This document shows, piece by piece, positions 7,453 through 15,775 of a DNA stretch of 64,000 nucleotides (position 1 is its first letter; every line of letters begins with the position of its first letter). Source of the stretch: Phyllobacterium sophorae (GTDB lineage: Bacteria; Pseudomonadota; Alphaproteobacteria; Rhizobiales; Rhizobiaceae). Position numbers and translations under genes: made by a program. The notes under the pieces were generated by a model. It ran no database searches. It was given only the letters and a program-made list of their open reading frames with translations, and was not told the DNA's origin. Location: contig NZ_PGGM01000001.1 of the NCBI RefSeq assembly GCF_003010965.1, positions 1 to 64,000 of the forward strand. Direction: 5' to 3'.

Positions 7453-9231
7453 ATGCGCGCTGAACCCTTATCTGATCCTGCGGTGGCAGGCGCAATCGAA
7501 GAAATGACGTTTCGCACCCATGACGGGACCGAGCTTTTCTATCGCAAATGGCCGGCGCAATCCGGCCAGGCCAAAGGCGCAATCGTCCTCCTGCATCGCG
7601 GCCATGAACACGGGGGGCGCGTTGCCCATCTGGTTGAAGAACTTGGCCTGCATGACTTCGCCTTTTATGCGTGGGATGCCCGCGGCCATGGCCGCTCGCC
7701 CGGCGTGCGCGGCTTTTCGCCATCCTTCGCCGCATCGGTCCACGATCTCGATAGCTTTGTTCAGCACATCAGTGTGGTCGACGGCTTTGCGGTCAGCGAC
7801 ATGGCGGTCGTTGCGCAATCCGTCGGCGCCGTTCTGGCCGCCACCTGGGTTCACGACTACGCACCGCCAATCCGCGCGCTGGTACTGGCTTCGCCGGCCT
7901 TCAGCGTCAAACTCTATGTGCCTTTCGCCCGTGAGGGCATCTGGCTATGGCAGAAGCTGAAGGGCCAGTTCTTCGTCAATTCCTATGTGAAGGCAAAATT
8001 TCTCACCCACGATCCCGCGCGGATTGCTTCCTTTGAAAGCGATCCGCTGATCACCCGCCCCATCGCTTCCAATGTTTTGCTCGATCTCTATGAGACGGCG
8101 GACCGCGTTGTCGCCGACGCGCGCTCCATCATCGTACCCACCCAGCTGCTGATCTCCGGCAGCGACTGGGTGGTACGCCATGGACCGCAACATCGCTTCT
8201 ACGAGAATCTGGCACATCCTTTGAAAGAGCGGCATGTGCTGAAAGGCTTCTTTCATGACACGCTGGGCGAGAAGGATCGCGGCATCGCAGTCGCCCATGT
8301 CCGCCGCTTCATTGCCGATCGCTTCGCCGCGGAGCCTGCTACCCTTGATGTCACCAATGCCGATGAGACCGGATTCACCCGCGACGAGCAGGACAGGCTT
8401 TCCTCACCCCATGATCTTTTGTCGGTTAAAGGGCTTTACTGGGCTTTTTACCGCACCTCCATTCGTGTCAGCGCATTGTTCTCCAAAGGACTGGAGACCG
8501 GCGTCAAAACCGGCTTCGATTCGGGATCGACCCTCGATTATGTCTACGAGAACCAGCCGCGCGGGCTTGGGCCGGGCGGGCGGCTCATCGACCGGCAGTT
8601 TCTCGATGCGATTGGCTGGCGCGGTATTCGCCAGCGCAAACTGCACCTGGAAGAACTGACCCGCATTGCGCTTGCCCGGTTGCGGGAAGCTGGCCGCCCG
8701 ACGCATATGCTCGATATTGCCGCCGGTCATGGCCGGTATGTGCTCGATGCCATCGATAAATCCGCAATCAAACCGGACAGCGTTCGATTGCAAGACTATT
8801 CGCCGATCAATGTCGAGGCGGGGAGCAGGCTGATCGCGGAACGGGGGCTCAAGGATACCGCGAGCTTTCATCAGGCCGACGCATTCGACGGTGACAAGCT
8901 GGCGGCGACCATCCCTTCACCCGATATGGCCATTGTCTCCGGCCTCTATGAGCTGTTCCCGGACAATGGCCTGATCGAGCGCTCGCTTGGTGGTCTGGCA
9001 AGGGCGATGAAACCGGGCAGCCTGCTTCTTTATACTAACCAGCCATGGCACCCGCAGCTCGAAATGATCGCGCGGGCGCTTACTTCCCATCGCGGTGGTG
9101 AGGCTTGGGTGATGCGACGCCGGACACAGGCTGAAATGGACCAGCTGGTCGCGGCGGCGGGCTTCAGAAAGATCGAACAGCGTATCGATCAATGGGGCAT
9201 CTTCACCGTTTCCATCGCAGAACGCCTATGA
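7453..9231 (+). CDS. ynbC: Alpha/beta hydrolase-methyltransferase fusion, YnbC-like
   Basis: This 592-residue two-domain protein matches the architecture and length of E. coli YnbC (about 585). The N-terminal half is an alpha/beta hydrolase of the monoacylglycerol-lipase/lysophospholipase type: LLHRGHEHGGR near residue 47, the nucleophile Ser123 in VVAQSVGAV, Asp238 in SGSDWV and His268 in FFHDT. The C-terminal half (about 395-592) has an S-adenosylmethionine-binding motif, DIAAGHGRY, at 421-429. Start 7453 was chosen because GGAGA lies 8 bases upstream; the frame is open further 5' but that part overlaps ynbA. It begins 25 bp after ynbA and overlaps the next gene by ATGA. It could remodel acyl chains and methylate a lipid head group, but the substrate is unknown. 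Confidence 0.87.
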   Translation: MRAEPLSDPAVAGAIEEMTFRTHDGTELFYRKWPAQSGQAKGAIVLLHRGHEHGGRVAHLVEELGLHDFAFYAWDARGHGRSPGVRGFSPSFAASVHDLDSFVQHISVVDGFAVSDMAVVAQSVGAVLAATWVHDYAPPIRALVLASPAFSVKLYVPFAREGIWLWQKLKGQFFVNSYVKAKFLTHDPARIASFESDPLITRPIASNVLLDLYETADRVVADARSIIVPTQLLISGSDWVVRHGPQHRFYENLAHPLKERHVLKGFFHDTLGEKDRGIAVAHVRRFIADRFAAEPATLDVTNADETGFTRDEQDRLSSPHDLLSVKGLYWAFYRTSIRVSALFSKGLETGVKTGFDSGSTLDYVYENQPRGLGPGGRLIDRQFLDAIGWRGIRQRKLHLEELTRIALARLREAGRPTHMLDIAAGHGRYVLDAIDKSAIKPDSVRLQDYSPINVEAGSRLIAERGLKDTASFHQADAFDGDKLAATIPSPDMAIVSGLYELFPDNGLIERSLGGLARAMKPGSLLLYTNQPWHPQLEMIARALTSHRGGEAWVMRRRTQAEMDQLVAAAGFRKIEQRIDQWGIFTVSIAERL

Positions 9232-10574
9232 CAGCAGAAACCATCGCACCCATCGGGGAATGGCGTTTCGACAAGGCTGTGGCAAAGCGCGCCGTCCTTT
9301 GGCTGCTCCTGCTCACACCACTGTTCTATATTTCCTATGGTGCAACCAACTGGCTTGCCTCCCAACGTGCGAATGTTCCCAACATCACGTTCACCTGGGA
9401 ACATGCGATCCCCTTCATGGCATGGACGATCTTCCCCTACTGGTCGATCAATTTTTTCTATGGCCTTTCGCTTTTCCTCAATGACACCCCTATCCAGGTC
9501 GACCGGCTGGCAAAGCGCTATCTGACCGCGCAGGTCGTCGCAGTCAGCTGCTTCATCCTCTTCCCTCTAACCGCAATTTTCCAGAAACCAGCGACAAGCG
9601 GTGCGTCCGGCTTCCTTTTCGACCTCCTCGGCGGGTTTGATAAACCGTTCAACCAGGCTCCGTCGCTCCACATCGCCTTGTTGGTCATCATCTGGATGCA
9701 TTGGCACCGGCGCCTTTCCGGTGGTGCGCTGCGGATCTGGCACGCCTGGTGTACATTGATCGGCCTTTCCGTCCTCACAACCTACCAGCATCATTTTATC
9801 GACATACCGACCGGCGTGCTGCTTGGTGTCTTCGCCTTGTGGCTTTTTCCCGGCGATACACCGTCGCCGCTGGCCGGATTCCGGCTGGCCAGCGACGCCC
9901 GAGCCCGAAGGATTGGCTCATACTACGCCGGGGGCAGTCTGGTCTTTGTTTTGCTGACGGTGCTGGGAACATACAATTCAGCGGTCTACCTGATCTTTCT
10001 CTGGCCATCGCTGGCGCTTGCGCTCGTTGCCGCTGGCTATTTCGGTGCTGGTGCCAGTGTCTTTCAGAAAGCCGCCGACGGAACAGTCTCCTTCGCCAGC
10101 CGGTGGCTCCTCGCTCCATACCGGCTTGGTGCCATGGCCAACAGCTATCTGTGGACAAGGAAACTCGCGTCCTCGGTTCACGTGTGCTGCGGCGTACATC
10201 TTGGGCGCCTGCCGAAGCGATCCGAGTTATCGGCTTTTGCCACCGTAATCGACATGACCAGTGAGTTGGCAAAGCCGTCTAACGTGGAGGTTGAGTGGCA
10301 GGCCTTTCCGGCACTTGACCTTCTCCCGGCCGGCCGCGTCGAGCTTGAAAAGGCATCGGAAGCGATCGAAAATGCTCGCAGCAAGGGGCCGGTCTTCGTT
10401 TGTTGCGCACTTGGTTTCCAGCGCAGTGCGGCGGCTGTCGGCTTCTGGCTCTTGCGCTACGGTTACGCGAAGAATGCCGCCGATGCCATACGCCTGATTG
10501 AAGGCAAGGGCAGGCGGATCCATCTGACAGAAGAGATGATTGCCATCGCGGAGGAGCGGCCAGAGAATGGATAA
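9228..10574 (+). CDS. ynbD: PAP2 membrane protein with C-terminal dual-specificity phosphatase domain, YnbD-like
   Basis: This 448-residue protein has several membrane segments in its first 300 residues with PAP2-like motifs (PSLH at 145-148; HHFIDIPTG with His188/189 and Asp192). A cytoplasmic dual-specificity phosphatase domain follows at about 315-448, with the signature Cys393-x5-Arg399-Ser (CALGFQRS). E. coli YnbD has the same fusion. Cys-x5-Arg phosphatases of this kind include PTPMT1, which removes phosphate from phosphatidylglycerol phosphate, so a lipid-phosphate phosphatase role fits the operon. The start codon overlaps the ynbC stop (ATGA), and the end overlaps the next gene by 8 bp, indicating translational coupling. 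The exact substrate cannot be read from sequence. Confidence 0.85.
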   Translation: MTAETIAPIGEWRFDKAVAKRAVLWLLLLTPLFYISYGATNWLASQRANVPNITFTWEHAIPFMAWTIFPYWSINFFYGLSLFLNDTPIQVDRLAKRYLTAQVVAVSCFILFPLTAIFQKPATSGASGFLFDLLGGFDKPFNQAPSLHIALLVIIWMHWHRRLSGGALRIWHAWCTLIGLSVLTTYQHHFIDIPTGVLLGVFALWLFPGDTPSPLAGFRLASDARARRIGSYYAGGSLVFVLLTVLGTYNSAVYLIFLWPSLALALVAAGYFGAGASVFQKAADGTVSFASRWLLAPYRLGAMANSYLWTRKLASSVHVCCGVHLGRLPKRSELSAFATVIDMTSELAKPSNVEVEWQAFPALDLLPAGRVELEKASEAIENARSKGPVFVCCALGFQRSAAAVGFWLLRYGYAKNAADAIRLIEGKGRRIHLTEEMIAIAEERPENG

Positions 10575-10989
10575 CGATGCTGCCACATTTGCCGCCCGGC
10601 TCAAGCACAGAGCGCATACCTATGGCTTCCTGACCTGTTTGTTGCTGGTTGCCTCCTCCATTGTCGGTGATGCGGGCGGCCCCCTGTTCGGCTGGCTTTG
10701 GCCGCTGATGATCATTGGCGGACTGATCACGCTTTTTCTTGCCGTCTATCTCCGCTTCGATGCGGCGCTTTTCAATTTTATTGCCTCCCACGAGGACGAG
10801 ACCGCCGGCTGCCGTGCCGCCGACGATCTTCTTGAACGCATGCATCTGCGCAAGTGCCCGAAAGTGACGCGGCCGCTTCAAGCGCGAATCTCGGGAACCA
10901 ACCGCCTGCTGACAAAACTGCACCTTGCTTTTGCGTCTTTTCTTGCTCTATTCGCTGCATTGACAGCCTATGGGCTGTGGACTGCCTAG
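10567..10989 (+). CDS. Small membrane protein of unknown function in the lipid operon
   Basis: This 140-residue protein has three predicted membrane segments: two in the first half (GFLTCLLLVASSIV and LWPLMIIGGLITLFLAVYL) and one at the end (LAFASFLALFAALTAYGL). A soluble loop of about 50 residues between them contains HEDETAGCRAADDLLERMHL. I do not recognise the family. ATG 10567 overlaps the end of ynbD by 8 bp and starts MDNDAATFAARLKH; a start at 10540 is also open but lies inside ynbD. The gene is 21 bp upstream of the acyltransferase. It may be an accessory subunit of the lipid pathway; the E. coli ynbABCD cluster lacks it as far as I know. Confidence 0.75.
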   Translation: MDNDAATFAARLKHRAHTYGFLTCLLLVASSIVGDAGGPLFGWLWPLMIIGGLITLFLAVYLRFDAALFNFIASHEDETAGCRAADDLLERMHLRKCPKVTRPLQARISGTNRLLTKLHLAFASFLALFAALTAYGLWTA

Positions 10990-11010
10990 CGCCGGTCTGG
11001 GGGAACAAGA

Positions 11011-11667
11011 ATGAACGCAAAACCACTGCTGCGGCGCGCGGCCGCCATGGCGCTTGCCGGACTGGCGCGAGCCATCACGGGCGTGCGGCCGATCTGGCAA
11101 GGCTGTTCGCCGCTGGGACGCCAGCGCATCTATTTCGCCAACCATGCCAGCCATGGCGACTTCATCCTGCTGTCCTCCTGCCTGCTTCCGGAAGAACGCG
11201 AGCGTACCCGCGCCGTCGCTGGCGCCGATTACTGGCGCAAGAACAAGATACGTCATGTATTGGCGCGCGACCTCCTCAACACCGTGCTGGTCGAGCGCAA
11301 CTGGGTCGAGCGCGCGGAAGATCCGATGGTCATCATGCTGGATGTCCTGAAGGAGGGCCAATCCCTGATCATCTTTCCCGAAGGTACGCGCAACATGACC
11401 GAGGAGCCGCTGCTGCGCTTCCGCTCCGGGCTCTATAATCTCGCTCTCGCCCGCCCCGATGTGGAACTCGTTCCGTGCTGGATCGAGAACATGTCGCGCG
11501 TTCTGCCGAAGGGCGCATTCCTGCCGGTGCCGCTGCTTTGCCGTGTCATCTTCGGGACGCCGGTTATCCTTGAGCCCGGCGAGGACCGCCACGCCTTTCT
11601 GCACAGGTCCCGGCAAGCACTGCTCGAACTCGATCCGGAACACCAGAGGGCGCTCAATCATGACTGA
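11011..11667 (+). CDS. Lysophospholipid acyltransferase (1-acyl-sn-glycerol-3-phosphate type)
   Basis: This 218-residue protein belongs to the PlsC-like acyltransferase family. The catalytic H-x4-D motif is NHASHGDF (His45, Asp50), and the substrate-binding motif EGTR is at 124-127 within IIFPEGTRNM. These enzymes add an acyl chain to a lysophospholipid such as lysophosphatidic acid at the inner membrane. It has no long N-terminal membrane anchor, only a moderately hydrophobic first 25 residues. The gene is preceded by GGGGGAACAAG and its stop overlaps the next gene, the CDP-diacylglycerol synthase, by 8 bp. In the pathway it would supply phosphatidic acid for that enzyme. Confidence 0.9.
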   Translation: MNAKPLLRRAAAMALAGLARAITGVRPIWQGCSPLGRQRIYFANHASHGDFILLSSCLLPEERERTRAVAGADYWRKNKIRHVLARDLLNTVLVERNWVERAEDPMVIMLDVLKEGQSLIIFPEGTRNMTEEPLLRFRSGLYNLALARPDVELVPCWIENMSRVLPKGAFLPVPLLCRVIFGTPVILEPGEDRHAFLHRSRQALLELDPEHQRALNHD

Positions 11668-12598
11668 AACGGTCTGGCTATTCCTCGGCCTTCTCGGTGT
11701 ACTGACTATCGCAAGTGCCGTTGCCACCGCGCTGAGCTGGAGGAGCACACGCAAGGGCGATGCGCTCCCCTCGACACTCGCCAATCTTAACTCGCGCATC
11801 AAGGCGTGGTGGATCATGGTTGCCGCCATCTCCATTGCCTTCCTGTTCGGCAAGGGCGGCGTCATCCTGCTGTTCGCATTTGTCTCGTTTGCCGCACTGC
11901 GCGAATATGTGACGCTGACGCACACGCGGCGCGGTGATCACTGGATCCTGCTCGGCATGTTTCTGGTGATCATTCCGGTGCAATACTACCTGCTCTGGAT
12001 CGACTGGTATGGGCTCTTTGCGATCTTCGTTCCCGTCTATTGCTTCCTGGCCATGCCGGCGCTGACAGCAATCTCTGGCGATACGGCCCGCTTCCTCGAG
12101 CGCGTCAGCGAACAGCAATGGGGCATCATGCTCTCCGTCTATTGCATCAGTCACGTACCGGCGCTGTTGACGCTGCCTGTACCGGGTTTCGAGGACAAAG
12201 GCCTGCTGCTCATAGCCTTTCTCATCGCCACCGTCCAAGGCAGCGACGTGCTGCAATATGTATTCGGAAAACTGTTCGGCAAGCACAAGGTCGCACCGAA
12301 AATATCGCCCTCCAAAACCTGGGAGGGGCTGATCGGCGGTATCATCAGCGCCTCACTGCTTGGTGCGGCGCTTTCCTGGCTCACACCTTTCACGCCGCTG
12401 CAGTCCGGACTGATGGCCGGGCTGGCCTGCATTATGGGCTTCTTTGGCGGGCTGGTCGCATCGGCCATCAAGCGCGATCGCGGCGTGAAGGATTGGGGTC
12501 ATATGATCGAGGGCCATGGCGGCATGCTCGACCGCGCGGACAGCCTTGTCTTTGCCGCGCCAGTCTTCTTTCACATAGTCCGTTACTTCTGGACGTGA
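11660..12598 (+). CDS. ynbB: Phosphatidate cytidylyltransferase (CDP-diacylglycerol synthase), YnbB-like
   Basis: This 312-residue integral membrane protein has about eight hydrophobic segments. It carries the CDP-diglyceride synthase signature near its C-terminus: SAIKRDRGVKDWG followed by EGHGGMLDRADS, matching the S-x-x-K-R-x4-K-D-x-G-x7-H-G-G-x-x-D-R-x-D pattern. It should make CDP-diacylglycerol from phosphatidate and CTP. Start ATG 11660 overlaps the acyltransferase stop; the frame is open to 11459 but that part is a shadow of the upstream gene. Sequence and context match E. coli YnbB. It is the last gene of the operon; the next gene is convergent, with its stop codon 1 bp away. Confidence 0.9.
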   Translation: MTETVWLFLGLLGVLTIASAVATALSWRSTRKGDALPSTLANLNSRIKAWWIMVAAISIAFLFGKGGVILLFAFVSFAALREYVTLTHTRRGDHWILLGMFLVIIPVQYYLLWIDWYGLFAIFVPVYCFLAMPALTAISGDTARFLERVSEQQWGIMLSVYCISHVPALLTLPVPGFEDKGLLLIAFLIATVQGSDVLQYVFGKLFGKHKVAPKISPSKTWEGLIGGIISASLLGAALSWLTPFTPLQSGLMAGLACIMGFFGGLVASAIKRDRGVKDWGHMIEGHGGMLDRADSLVFAAPVFFHIVRYFWT

Positions 12599-12599
12599 G

Positions 12600-13754
12600 C
12601 TAGAGCAGATCCGCCTTGCCGAGATCACGCAGCAGATGGCTCACGCCATAAGTCCATGGCGCGCACTCCGTCGACAGCCGGACGCGATTCGACAATGTAC
12701 CCAACGATGACGTGGAGATGGAAACGATGTCGTTCATCTTGTGGGTAAAGCCCTTGCCCGGCCCATCGCGATCCTTCACCGGTGCGAACATCGTGCCGAG
12801 ATACAGCACCAGTCCGTCCGGGTATTGGTGGTGCCGCCCAATGGTCGCCTCGACCAGCGATTCCGGCGTGCGCGAGATCTTGGCCATGTTGGAATGCCCG
12901 TCGAGCACGAAGCCGTCTTCGCCCTCGACGCGCATGCTGAGCTCCGCCGTCTTGACCGTCTCGATGGTAAAATCGCCGTCGAAGAGGCGGATGAACGGCC
13001 CGACCGATCCGGACGCATTGTTGTCCTTGGCCTTCCCGAGCAGCAGTGCGGAGCGTCCTTCCACGTCGCGCAGATTGACGTCATTCCCCAGCGTTGCTCC
13101 GACGATGCGTCCGGCGCCCGAAACCACCAGCACGATTTCCGGCTCCGGGTTGTTCCAGCTCGAAATTGGATGCAGTCCGACATCAGCGCCAAAGCCGACC
13201 GTCGACATCGGCTGGCCCTTGGTGAAAATTTCCGCGTCCGGTCCGATACCGACTTCGAGATATTGGCTCCAGACACCGCGGGCGATCAGCGCTTCCTTCA
13301 CCTGCATTGCGGCGGGCGACCCGGGCACGATCTGCGAGAGATCCGCACCGATGAGCTTGAGCACATCTTCGCGCAGCGCGTCAGCCTTGGCCTTGTCGCC
13401 CTTTGCCTGCTCCTCGATGACGCGCTCCAGCAATGACGCGACGAAAGTCACGCCCGAAGCCTTGACCGCCTGCAAATCGATCGGCGAGAGCAGAGCGGGA
13501 ATGGTTGGATCGAATTTCGCTGCCCAGCTGTTTGCAACGATCACATTGACATCGCCGAGCTTTGTTCCGGTTGCATCAGCCACATGCCCCGCCGGATTCT
13601 CCAATTCGGCGATATCGCGCACCGTTGGCGCAGTCTTGCTGGTGATATCCAGCACCGCGCCATCGCGGACCGTGACAATCCGCGGGTAGGCATGGCCGAG
13701 CACCTTGGCCCTTCCGACAAGAACACCGGAACTGGGGACGACGGCATTTGACAT
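12600..13754 (-). CDS. Fumarylacetoacetate hydrolase (FAH) family protein
   Basis: This 384-residue soluble protein has the FAH-family C-terminal fold. Recognisable parts are NPEPEIVLVVSGAG, GATLGNDVNLRD and GRSALLLGKAKD, the usual metal-site and substrate-loop region, and TECAPWTYGVSHLLRDL at the end. Members cleave or dehydrate 2-keto acids, or hydrolyse C-C bonds in acylpyruvates, using a divalent metal. The N-terminal 180 residues are longer than in simple acylpyruvases, which suggests a sugar-acid dehydratase-like branch, but I cannot assign the substrate. ATG 13754 (MSNAVVPSS) is preferred; the frame is open to 13817. It is convergent with ynbB and has no obvious partner gene. Confidence 0.8.
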   Translation of the reverse strand: MSNAVVPSSGVLVGRAKVLGHAYPRIVTVRDGAVLDITSKTAPTVRDIAELENPAGHVADATGTKLGDVNVIVANSWAAKFDPTIPALLSPIDLQAVKASGVTFVASLLERVIEEQAKGDKAKADALREDVLKLIGADLSQIVPGSPAAMQVKEALIARGVWSQYLEVGIGPDAEIFTKGQPMSTVGFGADVGLHPISSWNNPEPEIVLVVSGAGRIVGATLGNDVNLRDVEGRSALLLGKAKDNNASGSVGPFIRLFDGDFTIETVKTAELSMRVEGEDGFVLDGHSNMAKISRTPESLVEATIGRHHQYPDGLVLYLGTMFAPVKDRDGPGKGFTHKMNDIVSISTSSLGTLSNRVRLSTECAPWTYGVSHLLRDLGKADLL

Positions 13755-13981
13755 AATTCGCATTCCTGACAAGTAGCGTTTCGTGCTGGACGGAAACGAA
13801 GGTTTCGAGGGCCGCATTTATGCGGCAGAGCAACCCGCCAATCAAGGCCACAGGTCGCAATCTCGCGCCTCCTGACACAGCATTGCCAGGAGGCCGGGAA
13901 ATTTTCTTCCGCGTAACCTTGCCATGGGGTGCGAACACGGAGCTAGATCAGCGCAGCAGCACATCATTCGCGGGACAATCA
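13755..13981. other. Divergent intergenic region, FAH gene and broken exporter
   Basis: These 227 bp lie between two divergent start codons. Both neighbouring frames extend into it without protein-like sequence. I see no hairpin, repeat or clear promoter motif. Confidence 0.3.
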
Positions 13982-14878
13982 ATGAACCCGGCAGCCGGAT
14001 ATCGACTTGGACTGATCCTTGTGACGGCCTCCACCGTTGCCTGGAGCCTGGCCGGGCTTTTCACCCGGGTCATCCCCCTGGACAGCTGGACGATCCTCGC
14101 CTAGCGCGGCATTTTCGGCTCTCTCGGAATTGCCGCTGTGATCGCGATCGCAGAAGATGGCCCGTTCTGGAAAAGCTTCCGGAATATTGGCCTCCCTGGC
14201 TGGTTGTTCGTCGCGGTATCCGCGCTTGGCATGGTGTTCTTGATCAACTCTCTCAAGGAGACAACCGTCGCTCATGTGGCCGTAATTTACGCCACCATTC
14301 CTTTCGTCGCCGCTGTCCTCGGTTGGTTTGCGATGGGCGAACGGTCGACGGCCGGCGCTATCCTCGCCAGCATCGCGGCATTGATCGGCGTTGTGATCAT
14401 GGTTGGCGTGGGCGCCGAAGGTTCACTCTTCGGCGACCTCCTGGCGTTTGGCATGACGCTATGCATGGCGGTACTGATGATTATTGTCCGGCGTGCCCCC
14501 GACATTTCCGTTATGCCCGCCGCATGCCTGTCAGCGCTTGTCAGTTCGCTGATCTGCTGGCCGCTCGGTGAACCTCTCGCCGTTTCCGCCCAGAACCTCC
14601 TGCTTATCGCCCTTTTCGGCATACTGGTTTCCGCCGTCGGCCTTGCTCTCTTCACTCTCGGCGCCAAACGTTTGCCGGCGATCGAAACTGCCCTGATCGG
14701 ATCGCTCGATGCTCCGTTGGCGCCTCTCTGGATCTGGCTGGTTTTTGGTGAGATCCCGAGCGCGAGTACGCTGATCGGCGGTTCGATTGTCTTCGCTGCC
14801 GTTGTCGTTCACGTCATAACCGGAACGCAGAGAAAGGCGAAGGAGCGGCGCCTGCTGCAGCAGAAGGGAACCTCCTGA
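13982..14878 (+). pseudogene. EamA/DMT-superfamily exporter, interrupted by an in-frame TAG
   Basis: A frame of 298 codons from ATG 13982 to TGA 14878 is broken only by TAG at 14102-14104 (codon 41). The pieces together are a standard ten-helix DMT transporter: MNPAAGYRLGLILVTASTVAW, then SWTILA-stop-RGIFGSLG, followed by two EamA halves of membrane helices. At the stop most EamA proteins have Trp-Arg (for example W-R-x-x-F-G), so a TGG to TAG change is likely. A GTG at 14138 might restart translation, but the product would lack most of the first helix. The family exports small metabolites such as amino acids; the original substrate is unknown. No other damage is seen, so the event is recent or is a sequencing error. 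Confidence 0.85.
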
Positions 14879-14980
14879 AGGTTTCGCATCGGCCCTTGCT
14901 GCAGAAGAACTTGCATTGTCATTGCATGAGCGCGAATGTATGCCAACGACCGGTCGAAACTGCAGGTCACGGCAAGGCAA

Positions 14981-15601
14981 ATGAACAAGATCGAACTGGA
15001 CAAACAGGCCCGCGACAATTCCCGGGAGATTGCCGATGCCAATCCATCGCGGCTCGGAACGCGGTTGAAACTGGCACGCCAGACCCGTGGCTTGACGCTG
15101 AAAGCGCTATCCGAAGCGGCCAACTGCTCGGAAAGCCTGTTGTCCAAGATCGAGAACGGCAAGGCATCGCCATCCCTGCCCATGCTTCACCGGCTGGTTC
15201 AGGTTCTCGAGACCAATATCGGCTGGATGTTCGAGGAATCCGACGGCGAGGAAGGCATCGTCTTTCGTGCCGGGGCAAGGCCGCTGATCGCACTTGATCC
15301 CTTGCGGCGCGGCGAAGGTATCTCGCTGGAGCGTATCATTCCCTATTCGCAGGGTCATTTGCTCCAATGCAACATCCACCATATCGAAAAAGACGGCGCC
15401 AGTGCCGGGCCCATCCAGCATGCCGGCGAAGAGGTCGGCTATGTGTTGGCCGGTGAAATCGAGCTGATCGTCGGCGAACGCCAGTTCCTGCTTTCCGCCG
15501 GCGATTCCTTTGTTTTCAATTCGGACCTGCCGCACCACTACCGCAACACGGGCTCTGAACGGGCAAGCATTTTTTGGGTCAACACGCCCCCGACATTCTG
15601 A
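14981..15601 (+). CDS. XRE-family transcriptional regulator with C-terminal cupin domain
   Basis: This 206-residue protein has an N-terminal helix-turn-helix (about residues 22-78: RLGTRLKLARQTRGLTLKAL, then CSESLLSKIENGKASPSL) and a C-terminal cupin_2 sensor domain (about 120-195), with HAGEEVGYVLAGEIELIVGE and SFVFNSDLPHHYRN. This layout is found in PuuR-like regulators, where the cupin senses a small metabolite. ATG 14981 gives a usual N-terminus; ATG 14936 is also open. It is 174 bp upstream of the ABC importer operon, in the same direction. The gap contains a strong promoter overlapped by an inverted repeat, so it most likely represses that operon until its substrate is present. Confidence 0.88.
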   Translation: MNKIELDKQARDNSREIADANPSRLGTRLKLARQTRGLTLKALSEAANCSESLLSKIENGKASPSLPMLHRLVQVLETNIGWMFEESDGEEGIVFRAGARPLIALDPLRRGEGISLERIIPYSQGHLLQCNIHHIEKDGASAGPIQHAGEEVGYVLAGEIELIVGERQFLLSAGDSFVFNSDLPHHYRNTGSERASIFWVNTPPTF

Positions 15602-15656
15602 GCGTAGGACCCGGATCATTTTGATCGAACCTGATTTTTCTCACATTTTTTGATAA

Positions 15657-15708
15657 CTGAATTTCAGTCTTCAAACTACTTGACATACATTCAAGTCTCT
15701 TGAATGAT
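15657..15708 (+). promoter_or_regulatory. Promoter and operator of the sugar/ureido catabolic operon
   Basis: A sigma-70-type promoter is visible: ttgaca at 15680-15685, a 17-bp spacer and aatgat at 15703-15708. A perfect 7-bp inverted repeat, attcaag-tct-cttgaat (15689-15705), fills the spacer and overlaps the -10 element. A second small palindrome, ctgaa-t-ttcag (15657-15667), lies upstream of the -35 element. The position is that of a repressor site. The upstream XRE-cupin protein is the obvious candidate. No binding data can be inferred beyond this. Confidence 0.6.
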
Positions 15709-15775
15709 GCCTCTGCGTTCAGTTTTACGTGGGCTCGCACATGGGCCGATTAAACCAGAAAAAAGGGGAATCGGA

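Noticed and set aside
9796-10272. Minus-strand frame inside ynbD
   Set aside because: It is opposite the PAP2/phosphatase coding frame and Arg-rich without a domain; shadow frame.
12712-13689. Long plus-strand frame opposite the FAH-family gene
   Set aside because: Low-complexity Ser/Pro/Arg-rich translation, typical of an antisense shadow of a GC-rich gene.
1270-14104. Idea that TAG is read as a sense codon in this organism
   Set aside because: The binding protein gene at 4618, ftsZ2 and zapA all end in TAG at their family-normal ends, and the two interrupted genes would need different residues (Gln and Trp). Simple nonsense changes fit better.
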